Shown: positions 1 through 10,529, counted from the first letter of the stretch. The stretch: DNA of 64,000 nt from Jaltomata sinuosa (GCA_003996215.1 QJPP01001629.1:1-64000), one strand, 5' to 3'. A program made the numbers and translations. Notes: generated from the letters alone by a model not told the origin.

Positions 1-1416
1 TCACTCGGAAAGGTACCTGTCTTCCTTTGGTTCAGAGATGCCGAGATTTGCCCCACTTGCTGCTCTAATTGCTTGATCGAGGTGGAATGTGAACCCACTA
101 ACTGACTCAATGCTGATAATTCAGTCTTCATCTCCTTTACTCCAGAGTCAGTTGATTCCACCTTCAACAGCATCTTCGCCATCATGTTCACAAGTTTGGA
201 CGTCTCTGCCTCGTTGCCAGCTTTGTTCCGATTACCAGGTGGTATATACAACCCACCTCTATCGGTGCTGTTTCTCCAGTTTCCTTGGTCGCGATCTTTG
301 TAGCCGCCTTTCTCATAGTGGTTGTCTCTCTGATAGTTCCGACCTTGGTTTCCCTGGCCATTGACCTGGAAACCCCCCAAATAGTTGGCCTCCTCATTAG
401 ATTCAACATCGGCTGCTCTACCTTGAGTACCAGTGGCTTTTACCTTCTCCATACCTCCTGAAAACAAGTGCTTTGTCAGTAGGTCCAACTGCGTTTTCAG
501 ATGCGCCATGTCTTGGTCGCGTTCCTCCTCTTTTCTGCGCTGCTCTGCTGACACACCAACTACGTAAGTACTAGCTGCCACCTCTGAATCTCGTGTATGC
601 CAGGCCCTGTTGGTTTTGGTTAGCCTGTCCAAAATAATTGTGGCATCGGCAAAAGTGCGACCCATAAATGCTCCACCTGCTGCGTTGTCCAACGTCGGCT
701 TGGTAGCCGAATTCAGTGCCCTATAGAATGTTTGCATCAAAAACTTGTCGTTCAGCTGATGGTTAGGGCATTGTGTCAAGGTTAGGGCATTGTGTCAGCT
801 TCTTCTTGAATCGCAACCAGGTCTCGTGCAATGCTTCGTGTGGTTGCTGCCTGAAGTTGCTAATCTCGTCCCTCAACTGTATCATCCTAGAGGGAGGAAA
901 GAACCTTTCTAGGAAAGCTCCTTTCAACTCTCCCCAAGTTGTGATAGAGTCGGGGGTCAGTTCTGTCAACCATAACGCTGCCTCATCAGACAGAGACAAT
1001 GAAAACAACCTGAGCCTGATCGCTGTCTGACTCACGCCCTGCAGTTCAAACGACTTGCAGATACCCACGAAGTTCATTAAGTGACGGTTTGGATCGTCAC
1101 CAGCTGCTCCACGGAATACTCCTCTCAAGTTCAACAGCTGAATCATCGTTCTAGTGATGTTGAACTTGGCTCCGGGCGGTAGCGGTGGAACAACTATGGC
1201 GCCCGTAGCGCCAACTCCATCCAAATCGTTATCCTCATCATGCAACTCAAGATCGTGCTGCAGACCTCCAGCATTCAAATTTTGTTGGGCCTGCAGTTCT
1301 GCAGCGATCCTTGCTGCCTCTTGTTGTGCGGCCATATTCTGCCTTAACGTTCTAGCAAGCTCGGGGTCGTAAGGTAATGTTGATTCACCCAAGCTCCGAG
1401 TACTTGGCATGCACAA
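1..1416 (-). pseudogene. Athila-type gag, frameshifted by a 19-bp duplication
   Basis: This encodes the structural Gag protein that packages element RNA. The first 217 codons (1416-763) hold the plant retrotransposon gag domain: residues of the type LRLFSLSLSDEAALWL and FLERFFPPSRMIQLRDEI, followed by the WLRFKKKLTQCPN helix. At about 764-801 a 19-bp unit (GACACAATGCCCTAAC plus 3 bases) is present twice in tandem, and since 19 is not a multiple of 3 it shifts the frame to an early stop. Past the duplication I translated the sequence to position 1 without meeting another stop. It covers a charged region (KEEERDQDMAHLKTQ), a Gly/Asn/Arg-rich stretch and a predicted coiled tail ending IKQLEQQVGQISASL. 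One small duplication therefore seems to be the only disabling lesson in the visible part. No CCHC knuckle lies in the window. The start chosen is the first ATG of the long frame, 100 bases after the primer site. Confidence 0.85.
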
Positions 1417-1516
1417 CTCTGTACCCTATCATAAACAAAAACAACAAAAAACATAAAAGCAGGAAAGTATGACTAAGAGTCAAATAAACACACCAGACTT
1501 AATTAACAACCGTATT

Positions 1517-1533
1517 CCCTGGCAACGGCGCCA
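1517..1533 (-). other. Primer-binding site for tRNA-Asp
   Basis: The plus strand reads CCCTGGCAACGGCGCCA, which matches the 3' end of plant tRNA-Asp (CCCCGGCAACGGCGCCA) with one mismatch. It lies 5 bases inside the LTR end, where minus-strand cDNA synthesis would start. tRNA-Asp priming is usual for the Athila group. Confidence 0.85.
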
Positions 1534-1538
1534 CTTTT

Positions 1539-2853
1539 TGATAACGCCCAAACTACACCTCAAATTAACGAAGCGTAAGCGGTCGTAGTCAAATATAGAA
1601 CCCAACAAAGGTTGGGGTCGAATCCCACAGAGAATATGGTGAGAATTAAGTCTTTAGTGAAGTATGTGACTAATGGTCAATAGTTTCCGGTAAATAGGGG
1701 GGGTTTTGTGATGAATATTTTGTAAACAAAACAAACACTTAACGTATGAATGATAATCAATAGGAGAGAGAGAACTAGGGAAGTGTTTACCATGGCGTTA
1801 GTAACAAAGTCGATTCTAGGCTTAACAGGGTTCTTTCTATATGCGTGTCACGATGCGATTGAATTAATGGTATCGTCTAAACGTTTCTCAACCAAATAGA
1901 CGAATTTACTTTTCAATTCTCTCGAACTTGAAAAGGTGTGCTTTTAGATTACAATCCTAAACATCAAGTAGATTAATCTAGTTACAGCATTAATCATAAG
2001 ACGAGAGTTGGTAGTCTCGAATCCTCGTCGTTAATTAAGTTTCCCGGTTTTAATCTCTTTACTCAAGCAAATTTAAACCTAGGCATGTTCTAATGTTTGC
2101 AACCACTAGAAAACGTTACATAACGAATGATTAACAACGTGACAACATACATATTTAACCCGTCGCTACCCGGAATCTATATTGCTACTTTTGCCATGGC
2201 TCCCACAACCCTAGTTGCGGGAGGTTTAGTTAATCATGCTATAAAGAAAAGAGAAGAGAATTGTATTCATAATAAAGAGAAGGGATTCTTACAATATAAT
2301 GAAAACCAATCTTCAATTATTCCAAGAACAAGAAAAACCAAGATCCCAAGAACAAATCAAGAACACGAATTCAAGACGTGTAAAACGTGTTTCTTGATCT
2401 CCAAGTCTCTCCTAAAACTATTGGGAGAACTATATTAAAAAGCTTAACTAATGCATAAATAAAATAAACCTAACATAGGGTATTTATAGGAGTCTAAGAA
2501 ACAAATCCCAAAAACGTCAGGATTCCGCGTAGCAGACTGCCCAGGTGTGACGGCCAGGCTGACGGACCGTCACTGGCTTGACAGACCATCGCCTGGACCG
2601 TCACCCTTAGGCAATGGTGCTGCCTTGGTGTGACGGTTTGGGTTACGGACCGTCACACCCTTGACGGACCGTCACCTGAACCGTCACTCTTATCCAGAAT
2701 GCTCTTTTTCTCGTATTTCCTTCCGTTTCCATGTTTGTCTCCATTTCCTGAAAATACAACATAAAAACATCAAAAACGACAATGGTTGCTTGAAAACGTA
2801 CGATTGTTCTTAGTTTAAAGGAGTCAAAAGTGCCGTAAATTGGCGGCACATCA
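1539..2853 (-). repeat. 5' LTR of the Athila-type element
   Basis: About 1315 bp, bounded by TGATAACG on the left and GGCACATCA on the right, giving TGAT/ATCA inverted ends. The left boundary is 5 bases from the primer site. The right boundary is where copia integrase coding sequence resumes at 2854 with GCAGT, the likely target-site sequence. On the minus strand the U3 end is at 2853, and the U3 part holds a cluster of TGACGG-CCGTCA palindromes (2540-2690). Confidence 0.8.
2540..2690. repeat. Cluster of GACGG/CCGTC palindromic motifs in LTR U3
   Basis: Within 150 bp, units such as GACGGACCGTCAC, ACGGACCGTCAC and TGGACCGTCACC occur at least five times in both orientations. TGACGG-N-CCGTCA is nearly self-complementary. 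Position in U3 suggests a promoter or enhancer repeat block, but this is only inference. Confidence 0.6.
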
Positions 2854-4030
2854 GCAGTGCTTACTGCTTTTACCCAAAAATGATGAGGAAGAGAGTGTTC
2901 ACAAATCATGGTTCATTCCATGTCTTGAAGATTCATGTTCTTTCATTCAACAATGCCATTTTGCTGAGGAGATCTTGGTGATAAGAAATTGAGAGTGTAT
3001 CCTTGTTCATTGTAAAAGATTTCAAAGGCCTTGTGTTCAAATTCTCCTCCATAATCACTTCTTATGGAGATGATGAAATAACCTTTATCTCTTTGCACTC
3101 ATTCACATAAATACTCAATTTTTTTAAGGTATCATCTTTGTTAGCTAAAAACATAACCCATGTGAAATGAGAAAAGTCATCTACAATAATGAAAGCGTAC
3201 CTTTTTCCTCTAATACTTACAGTTCTAGTTGGACCAAAGAGGTCCATGTGAAGCAGCTGCAGTGGTTTAGAGGTAGATACAATATCCTTTACTAAAAAAG
3301 AGTTTCTAGATTGCTTACCGAGTTAACATGCATAACAAATGTGATTCTTATTGTAGTCTAGTTTAGGCAATCCAAGAACAAGTTCATGTTTAGCAAGGTT
3401 ATCTATGAGATGCATGCTAGCGTGACCAAGTTTCTTATGTCATATCCAAGGATCTTCTGAGATGGATGCTAAGCATATGTGTTCATCTGACCTTTTGACA
3501 GAATGAAGAACATAAACATTTCAGTATCTATTCCCTAGAAGTAAAACGTTTTTAGATATGTCTGCTATTATACACCCTGTCTTTCTGAATCTTACCTCAA
3601 GATCTGCATCACTAATACTCAGTAGGTTATACTTTAAGTTTTTTACCAAGTAAACGTTAGTAATTTCACAGGATTTATTAAAAGAAATAATACCAGTACC
3701 TATTACTTTTCCTTTGGAGTTGTCTCCAAATTGAATGTTTTCTCCATGGTAACATGTTTGTCTTTGTCAGTTCTTTTATCAGTTGACTATTTGATGGAGT
3801 TGACTGATTTGATCTGACAATACTATGACTAAGAGATTTGTGAAAACTATTGATTTGAATTTTTAATTCATCCATCTCTTCTTGAAGAAAATCTTTTACA
3901 ATTTACAAACTTCTAATTTAATTTCCCATTTTTTTTCTCTTTGCAGAGCTTTAAAATTATTAAAAACTCTTTTTAAGTCAGCTATGGCATGATCTAGCAA
4001 TTTTTGCAATTCAACATAATTTGAATAGGA
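2854..4030 (-). pseudogene. Ty1/copia GAG-pre-integrase and integrase core, disrupted
   Basis: Integrase inserts element cDNA into the chromosome. From right to left, translation gives a GAG-pre-integrase part (KLGHASMHLIDNLAKHEL, then LGLPKLDYNKNHICYAC), then HMDLFGPTRTVSIRGKRYAF with the first catalytic Asp and VDDFSHFTWVMFL. After a small frame break come IRSDYGGEFEHKAFE with the second Asp, then the LSPRSPQQNGIVE box with the catalytic Glu. It ends at ICEHSLPHHFWVKAVSTA, where the Athila LTR begins. Stops and frame changes near 3060, 3340 and 3520 show it is decayed. I could not find a convincing protease active site between the zinc knuckle and this region. Confidence 0.8.
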
Positions 4031-4038
4031 AATAGATC

Positions 4039-4239
4039 TTACCTCACTTGTTTCTCCAATTTCCATGAAGCATATATATTTGACATCATTATTTTCATGC
4101 TCAGATATTTCTTCATCACTCCAGCTGTTGAAAGACCAATTATCTCTAATTCTTGGGTTTCCCTTGGGATATCTTCTTTTTGCTTCTGGGCAATCACTTG
4201 CAATGTGTCTATACTTTTCACAATTGTAGCACTTACCAT
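4039..4239 (-). pseudogene. Copia Gag CCHC zinc-knuckle segment
   Basis: Translating through the knuckle gives CYNCEKYRHIASDCPEAKRR, a CX2CX4HX4C motif with all four ligands, near 4180-4236. In Gag this binds the RNA genome. It follows the UBN2-type gag body (5035-4436) and is separated from it by about 200 bases of charged sequence containing frame breaks. After the knuckle comes a charged stretch typical of the region before copia protease. Confidence 0.7.
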
Positions 4240-4435
4240 TATTTTTGTTAAATTCAGTAACTTATTTTCCTTTGGAGAAATTTTTCTTATCTCCTATTTG
4301 ATTTATGGCTCTTCTGAATGAGTCTACGACTGATCTAGTAATTAAGGCAATTTCATTTTCTCTAATTTCTTCTTCTTCATCTTTCTTGGCATCCTCTGTT
4401 GCCTTAAATGCCACAGTCTTCTTCCTGTTGTCTTC

Positions 4436-5035
4436 TTATCCTTGTTTGTTCAGATGATTTTTCTCAAATGCAATGAGATTTCCCCTCAATTCATCATAAG
4501 TGAGATTGTTCAGGTTCATGTTTTCAATAGCAATAATTTTGGCATGCCACTGAGAAGGAAGACTTCTAAGAATTCTAGTGATCTGATCACTGACAGGATA
4601 AGTTTTTCCAGATGCTTTGAGTTCTCCAATCATTTTTCTAAACCTAACAAACATATTTTCAATTGATTCTCCCTCTTTCAACTGAAAGAGTTCATATTCA
4701 TATACTAGTAAGCTGATAATAGTTTGTTTGACTTTATTAGTTTCTTCATAGGTTACTTTCAGTTTATCCCACATTTCTTTAGTAGTTTCACAGTAAGATA
4801 TCGTTTCATACTCCTCTTCACTGATAGCATTATAGAGCATATTCTTTGCTTTGGAGTTTGTCTGGATGATCTCCATTTGTTCATCAGTGTAATTCTCAAG
4901 AGATGGAATTACTTCATTTGATGTTGTACCATTTTTCATATTTTTATCATCATTCTTTAACTTGGTAATAGGAATATCACCAAGTTTGATAACTCTCCAT
5001 ACTTTCACATCATAAGACTTGATAAATGTCTCCAT
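4436..5035 (-). pseudogene. Copia gag (UBN2-type), N-terminal 199 codons open
   Basis: The 199-residue frame matches the gag-polypeptide family of copia elements. It has the block NMLYNAISEEEYETISYCET, then KEMWDKLKVTYEETNKVKQT, LLVYEYELFQLKEGESIENM, FVRFRKMIGELKASG and LRSLPSQWHAKIIAIEN. The initial ATG (at 5035) lies about 145 bases after the primer site. The usual N-terminal 'W..W' start of copia Gag seems shortened (YDVKVWRVIKLGD). The frame stops at 4436 while homology continues to the zinc knuckle, so the gene is broken. Confidence 0.8.
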
Positions 5036-5180
5036 TCTAATATTTCAATGAGAAAAGTGCTTACCATTGAAATATAGTGGTCTAGTTTGAGAGGTTCCTT
5101 CTTAGAAGAGGAATCCAGCAACAAGTTGATGTGCCATGATCTTTTCTCACTTGCGATTAAGAAACTTTATGTAAGACCAG

Positions 5181-5192
5181 ACTTTGATACCA
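5181..5192 (-). other. Primer-binding site for initiator tRNA-Met
   Basis: The plus strand reads ACTTTGATACCA, i.e. TGGTATCAAAGT on the element strand. The usual plant form is TGGTATCAGAGC. It starts two bases inside the LTR boundary at 5195. Confidence 0.8.
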
Positions 5193-5194
5193 AT

Positions 5195-6092
5195 TGAAGG
5201 TGCAAGAGGGGGGGTAAATTTCCCTTTTTTAAAATTCTTAGTCGACTACCTGGAGTGAGCAGTCAGCTATCAGAAAGAACTTTCAAGTAGTTAACTAACG
5301 ATGAATTGAAAGTGCAGAAAGTAAATATAACACCAGATAGTTTATGCCGGATAAAAAGATCTTAATCCAGTCCCCTTGGGTTGCAAGGGATGTCTCTACT
5401 AGTTCCTTTTTGGTGCTTTGGAAGGTTATAATATTTGGAGTATAGCTAATAAATCTACATTCACAATTTTTCTTTTTTTTCTCTTTTGATACAAAACCTC
5501 ACCCATTATATATTTTTTTCTCCTCTCTTTTTCAGTACACAATAAAACTAGAGATTGGTAGAGATAGATTGTATAAGTTACTTCTTTCTTCAAAGGCCTT
5601 TAAATACCTGAAGTAGTCGTTTGAAGAAGTTGATGAAGATGGCAATCCAAGAGATTTTATCGTTGCAATAAGGATGTAAAATATCCCTTTTCCAAGAATA
5701 ATATTGGACCAGATCTGGTTCTTATGTGTCTTGAAGATTTGCACTGATTCAGGCGCGATTCGTTCCTTTCAATGTATGCTTGGTACTTGATATTTTTCCT
5801 TTCTTGTGATAGAATAGAGCAACTCTTTCTTTTGTTAATTGAGGCGTGATTATTTCCTTTTCAAGAGATGCTTGGTACTTGGTGTTCTTTCTTTCTTTTA
5901 TCATAATAGGCCAGATTCTTCTCTTTTCTCATTGAATGCTGATTTTCCTTCCTTTCTGAGAATAGGTTCCAATGATATTTTTCCTTAGACCGTAGCTCAT
6001 CTGGTAGCTGTCAACATTTTGCTAGAGGTCCTTAATTGTTTCCCTTTTTTGAAGACCTGCACCAGAAATTGTCAATCATTAAAACCACAACA
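5195..6092 (-). repeat. 5' LTR of the copia element
   Basis: About 898 bp from TGAAGGTGCAAGAGG at the primer-site end to CCACAACA at the outer end (TGTTGTGG on the element strand). The outer boundary is the TG/CA edge at which LINE ORF1 homology starts again, so it may be off by a few bases. A roughly 107-bp imperfect duplication (5749-5925) repeats the motif ATGCTTGGTACTTG. Confidence 0.7.
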
Positions 6093-7028
6093 TTATCATG
6101 GTACAACCTCGTATTCTGTTAATTTTCAAAAGACATCTTCATTACCATGATCAAAAACCAACCCAAACACTATCTGGTAGTTATCTAATAAGGTTCACTT
6201 CTACTCTAGCCTTAGCTTCACACCCCTATTCTTAATCACCGTAGCTTTATCAAATGATAGGAGTACACCAATTTGATCTACTATTTGATTCATAGCTTCC
6301 TAGTGATAACAATTCCATGGAAGCAATTGCATGACAACCAAAATTGGGATATAGGAGATTCTTCCTCTGGGACAAAATCTAGTGTCCATTTGAGGAGTCT
6401 CAAGTGATGCTCCTCAATGCCCAAAAATCATCAAAAACAAACTAAATTATAATCGTGTTGATTTTTTAAATCTATGTAGATGTGCTTATAACCCATATGA
6501 GTGATTTTGACAGTACTTCTAAAGGGAATTTGGTTCACAAAATAATTTCTTAATGATATTTATTTTTGGCATAGTTGAGTTAAATTTCCCCAAAATCATA
6601 AACATATAGTTTGATGCAAGAGTTTCAAAGTAATGTTTGCGAGAGAAAATTACCGTTGGTTTACCCATTTTGGTGATCTACTTTGCCAGATAAATTTTAG
6701 GTCTTAATAATTGTGGCGGTGTAGTTGCAAATATGAGAGAATTGACAAAAGTAGAAGTATCAGCAACCATTATCAAAGAAGAAGAAACCAGATTATCCAA
6801 CAGAGATGGATTCGCAGGCGCATTACTCCATAGATTTTTAAGATCATATTGAAGTTGTTGAGAGGTTATGGGATGGAAAAGAGGCAGAAAATTGGAGATG
6901 TAGGTGGGTGATGAGTTGAATGTATCACACTCGCCGGCAGATGGATGGCCGAAGTATGACTTTGTATTCAAGATCGGTTTAAGAAAAGAAAAGAGATCCG
7001 CGTAAGGGCGCATTGCATACTTATACAT
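6093..7028 (-). pseudogene. LINE ORF1 remnant (DUF4283-type)
   Basis: Plant L1-type LINEs encode an ORF1 protein with a DUF4283 RNA-binding-like domain followed by a CCHC knuckle. From 7028 leftwards a 116-codon open stretch (SLLDNLVSSSLIMVADTSTF) leads into degraded sequence. That sequence translates as LRLLKWTLDFVPEEESPI, SQFWLSCNCF, FDKATVIKNRG and TEYEVVP. This is the order seen in the plus-strand LINEs here (MRFELFEDF, MAWISFPDLW, KPIHLDMATINRT). Homology stops at 6093, just before the expected knuckle, exactly where the copia LTR begins. I infer the copia element inserted there and the rest of the LINE is beyond the window. Many stops; not functional. Confidence 0.65.
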
Positions 7029-7030
7029 TA

Positions 7031-7447
7031 ATTTTATACATATTATGCCTTTGTTGCTAATTATTCACTTCAACATTTTCTAAAGATTTTTCATTGGGGT
7101 AATATCAGTGAGAGGGAGAGTTAGTAATCTTGTTGGATATTTGACTCAATTACTGCATTGTGCAGGTCCTACTGAGGGTGATCCAACGCCCGAGCAATAA
7201 TTTTGGCTAGTGCCTATCTTACCAACTAAGGTGAGCCATCACTAGTTCGTGGAAGTCATTATATTCCAACCCTTGTATCATTTTCTATTCAAAATTAGTT
7301 TTTGGTATCGAGTTGTGTCTCATATTTTGTACTAAGATATTAGTAGTTTTATGAATTAGTCTATACATAGTTTGGGTTTATGGGATGTTTGACTGTTATG
7401 TTGTATCTTTGTTATTTACATAATTATCTTTATTCCTGTCGAACTTA
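7031..7447. other. Gene-free stretch, possible old LTR debris
   Basis: No credible coding sequence. The segment around 7150-7400 has the flavour of a decayed gypsy LTR (GTATCGAGTTGTGTCTC and neighbouring T-rich sequence), but I can show no ends or partner. Confidence 0.3.
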
Positions 7448-7730
7448 CACTACTAAATAAAAATTGCTAAAATAGACCCCCAAAATAGGTCCAAAATAGT
7501 GGCCTCATGAGGTAGTTTTCCTCCTCCATTTTTTTTTAAAGAAATCGACTTCATGAGATCGGTTAAATGATTAAGAATCTAAAAAATACTAATATCAACC
7601 TCATGAGGTCGGTATGCTTTTAAAATAATGAAATAAATAAAATCATAATTGTGACATCATGAGATTGGTATTTTTTTTTTATCAAAATCCGCTCAAACAT
7701 TAATTTAATAAAAACCGACTTCAAGAAAAC
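7448..7730 (+). mobile_element. CACTA-type transposon terminus with subterminal repeats (fragment)
   Basis: The segment starts CACTACTAAATAAAAATTG, which fits the CACTA superfamily terminus. In the following 280 bp a motif close to GACCTCATGAGGTCGGTAT recurs at about 7500, 7547, 7597, 7645 and 7715, with decay. Subterminal repeats bound by the transposase are typical of CACTA ends. I found no matching TAGTG end in the window, so this is one end only. Confidence 0.45.
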
Positions 7731-7999
7731 ATATTCAATTTCTCTCCTTTTCTCTATCGCTCTTATCTCTATCTCTCTCTCCCCTCCCCCACTAATCTTT
7801 GACAATATCAATGAGGAAGCATCCCCACTGTCTCTAGACTTAGCCCAGACTGCGCTCATCCCCCACCGTCTATTGTTTCCTCCGCTGTCCAGCCATAACC
7901 ACCACCGAAAAACCTCCATTAAAGACATTTTTTTATTTTCAATCTTCGAATTATATATATTAGTTATATTATTTTGTAGTATTTTGATTTAATTGAATA

Positions 8000-9532
8000 T
8001 CATATATTATTAAAAGTGGGAAACTCCTATGTTAAAAGTCAGATTATCATTTTACCCTTACACTAAATAAAAATTTAATTAAATAGTTATTATTTTGCAC
8101 CGTATGTTAAAATAAAAAGACTTCAATTAGATTATTTTTTATTACATGAATTGAACGGGTGATCTGGAAGTGAAACAATGGTACTTTAGTGCTCACACTA
8201 AATTTAGTGAATTTAATAAAAGTTGAGGACATTCATATTCTCCTTCATTTATAGCCCAAAATGTTTTTTTCTTTTCATTTTCCTCCTTAATTTATGATTT
8301 ATTAATTTTATATTAAAATTTTGATCACCATTGTATCATATCATTTTGCCCCTACACTCATATAATATCATATACTATATTACATATCATTATTATATCA
8401 TCATCATCATATCATATCATACTTATTCTACAAGTGGGAAGCCCCCTAAGTTGAAAAGTTAAAAAGTTGAATTACCAAAATGTCCATATAAAATCTAAGG
8501 AACTTTTTACCCTTTAATCTACAATTATCTCTACAATATTTTTTGTACTAAAAACTAATTTTACATTCCAATAAATACTACTCCATTAAATACTTTCTTT
8601 AATATAACAAAAAAAAGGTTTAATAAAGATAATATAATGTGAAACATTGGCTGTTCAAATGGCCAAAAATGTATTCAGACGACTAGCTTTTAATAAGGCA
8701 ATATATTAATATGGCCTTTGATTTTCTACAATAAAATTAAAAATCATAATACCCTTAAATAAATAAATAAATAAACAAAATAAATTAGTTCTCCATCAGC
8801 TACCTATATTAAGTTATTAACCACATTTATGTCCCACCTCTTCGTTGCTATAACATACAGTATTTGAAAAGTTGCAATGAATTAATCAAATTAATACATA
8901 TCAATCAAGAAACAGCTATAAAAAGGCAATAAAAGGCTAAAGTTTACATCAAATCTCTTTTGCTGCACCTTTAGCTTTATTTGCACTGACATCTTATATG
9001 TGTTTTACCATATTTATATTAATATATATATTTTTTATTTTATTTTATTTTGCAGGAAAAATTACTACAAATTGGGAGAAGAAAGAGTATCTATAGTTGT
9101 TGGATGTTGAAATAGGAGTAGTCGTGAAGAATCAACTCTCCAACTATGTTCCTCGATCTTACGAGAGTGTAAGAAGTTCAATACAATATTTATATCGAGC
9201 AACAATAAAATTTTAAATGTATTTTATTATCCTAGGAAATATTTTGTCATGTATATTTGTTTGGTCCATTCTTTGGATCCAGATCAATTGACTTATGTTT
9301 CTCAATTACGAAAAATTCACCTCAAGAACTTTGTTATTTTAATTCTTCAAAAAGGTATGTGATGCTTTATCTTGGATTTATTTTTTAATATCTTTCTACA
9401 TTCATCTTTATATATTTTAAATTTTAATTTATGGCTCAATCAATTGCTTTTAGAATATGTGTCCATAAATTTATACTTATACTTTAAAAATTTATCAGGG
9501 ATATACATGCAAAGCACGTGCCCAGAAACTAG
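8000..9532 (+). mobile_element. Non-autonomous Helitron candidate
   Basis: A 5' TC-type end (TCATATATTATTAAAAGTGG at 8000) is preceded by A. The 3' end reads GCAAAGCACGTGCCCAGAAA then CTAG at 9529-9532, followed by T. GCACGTGC can form the short hairpin expected just before a Helitron CTRR terminus, and insertion between A and T also fits. No Rep/helicase is encoded. A second 5'-like end (TCATACTTATTCTACAAGTG) lies at 8417, so the true element may be 8417-9532, or one Helitron may sit within or next to another. Confidence 0.5.
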
Positions 9533-9533
9533 T

Positions 9534-9556
9534 GTATATATATATATATATATAAA
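9534..9556. repeat. (TA)n microsatellite
   Basis: A run of TA dinucleotides directly after the Helitron 3' end. Confidence 0.9.
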
Positions 9557-9559
9557 AAA

Positions 9560-10519
9560 TATTCTTTAATTTTACCAGAAAACCCCCCAAATTTCAAGTT
9601 AAAAAAATTAAGATTTGAAGATAAAATCATGAAATAATCATTGAAAAATATATAAAAGCAGTGTAAGAAACTTCCCAATGAAGAAACCTCAAAAATCCCC
9701 TTTTGAATCTCCCAAAATTGAGTTCTAAAGCTTCCAAAATTGGCTTATGGGGTTTTGAGTTGAAAAATAAAATTTTAAACATAGCCAGCGATTCCTTCTT
9801 CGCGAATGTGAGACTCTCATCGCGTTTGCGAAGACCCCTTACCCTGATCGGTCGCGTTCGCGTAGAACAAAGTGGCCCCGACCCCGACCTATAACCCTTC
9901 ACAAATGCAGGCCCCCACTGCAAACGCAAAGGCTCGATTTCTTACTTCTTCGCGTACATGATGCCCCCCTCGAGAATGCAAAGAAGGATATCAGCTGGCA
10001 ATAGCAACAACTGAACCAGCAACAAAGCTCAACTAAATTTTCCCCAAACGGATCCTCAAAATTTATTCAAAAGCCTGTGAACACAGACCAACTATGTTAC
10101 TAGACTAAAATCAATATTCTAACTTAGTGGAACTATTGAATTCATCGATGGAGGTCGTTATTAGTGGATTTTGACCAAAGTTAACTCTAGGCCTTAACTT
10201 TTCAACCAACTATTCAAAATCTATTCGAACGCCTCCGAACCCAAACTAAAGGTTCTACTAACCAAAAAATGACATTCTAGAGCTAACAGAACTGACGGAA
10301 TTCTCTTACGATGCCTAAATCTTTGAATGTTGACCAAGGTCAACCATATCAACTTCAAAACCTTTTAAAATAAAAAACTCATATCTAACTCAACCAAACA
10401 CCTCAAAAACTGTGTCACCTACTCTCATAGACCACAAATACCATGATACAACTATATATGAAGGGGTAAAATGGTTAAAACACATAAAAAATCAAAAAAT
10501 TACTATGAAGGTTGTTACA
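9560..10519 (-). repeat. 3' LTR remnant of element 1 (U3 side)
   Basis: It ends on the right with GGTTGTTACA (TGTAACAACC on the element strand), 11 bases after the pol stop region. The left end fades into AT-rich sequence beside the Helitron, and the other LTR edge (TGTCATGACC) is absent. It contains a CpG-rich block, 9795-9955, with repeated CGCGTT, TCGCGAA and TTCGCGTA motifs, unlike the AT-rich surroundings. Confidence 0.6.
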
Positions 10520-10529
10520 TCATACACCA

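Larger units (their letters stand above)
1..2853 (-). mobile_element. Athila-type Ty3/gypsy retrotransposon, 5' part (element continues beyond the left edge)
   Basis: On the minus strand the order is 5' LTR (2853 to 1539), tRNA-Asp primer site (1533 to 1517), leader and gag (1416 to 1). Protease, polymerase and the 3' LTR must lie left of the window. The LTR ends abut Ty1/copia integrase coding sequence, so this element is nested inside the copia element at 2854-6092. The Athila assignment rests on the gag type and the tRNA-Asp primer; no envelope-like region can be seen. Confidence 0.85.
2854..6092 (-). mobile_element. Ty1/copia retrotransposon, 5' half, interrupted by the Athila-type element
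   Basis: On the minus strand the order is 5' LTR (6092-5195), initiator-Met primer site (5192-5181), gag (5035-4436), zinc knuckle, GAG-pre-integrase region, and integrase up to 2854. The Athila LTR cuts the integrase in mid-codon there. The polymerase, RNase H and 3' LTR are presumably left of the window, beyond the inserted element. Confidence 0.82.

Noticed and set aside
2127..2438. A 103-codon plus-strand ORF in the Athila LTR
   Set aside because: It lies wholly inside the LTR, opposite to the element, with no recognisable content.
7620..7928. A 102-codon ORF on the minus strand with a Gly/Trp-rich start
   Set aside because: It overlaps CACTA subterminal repeats and a CT-rich tract, has no recognisable domain, and its C-terminus is a low-complexity hydrophobic run.
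9703..9929. Overlapping ORFs on both strands in the CpG-rich LTR block
   Set aside because: They arise from unusual base composition within an LTR. The translations resemble no protein family and no element gene belongs here.
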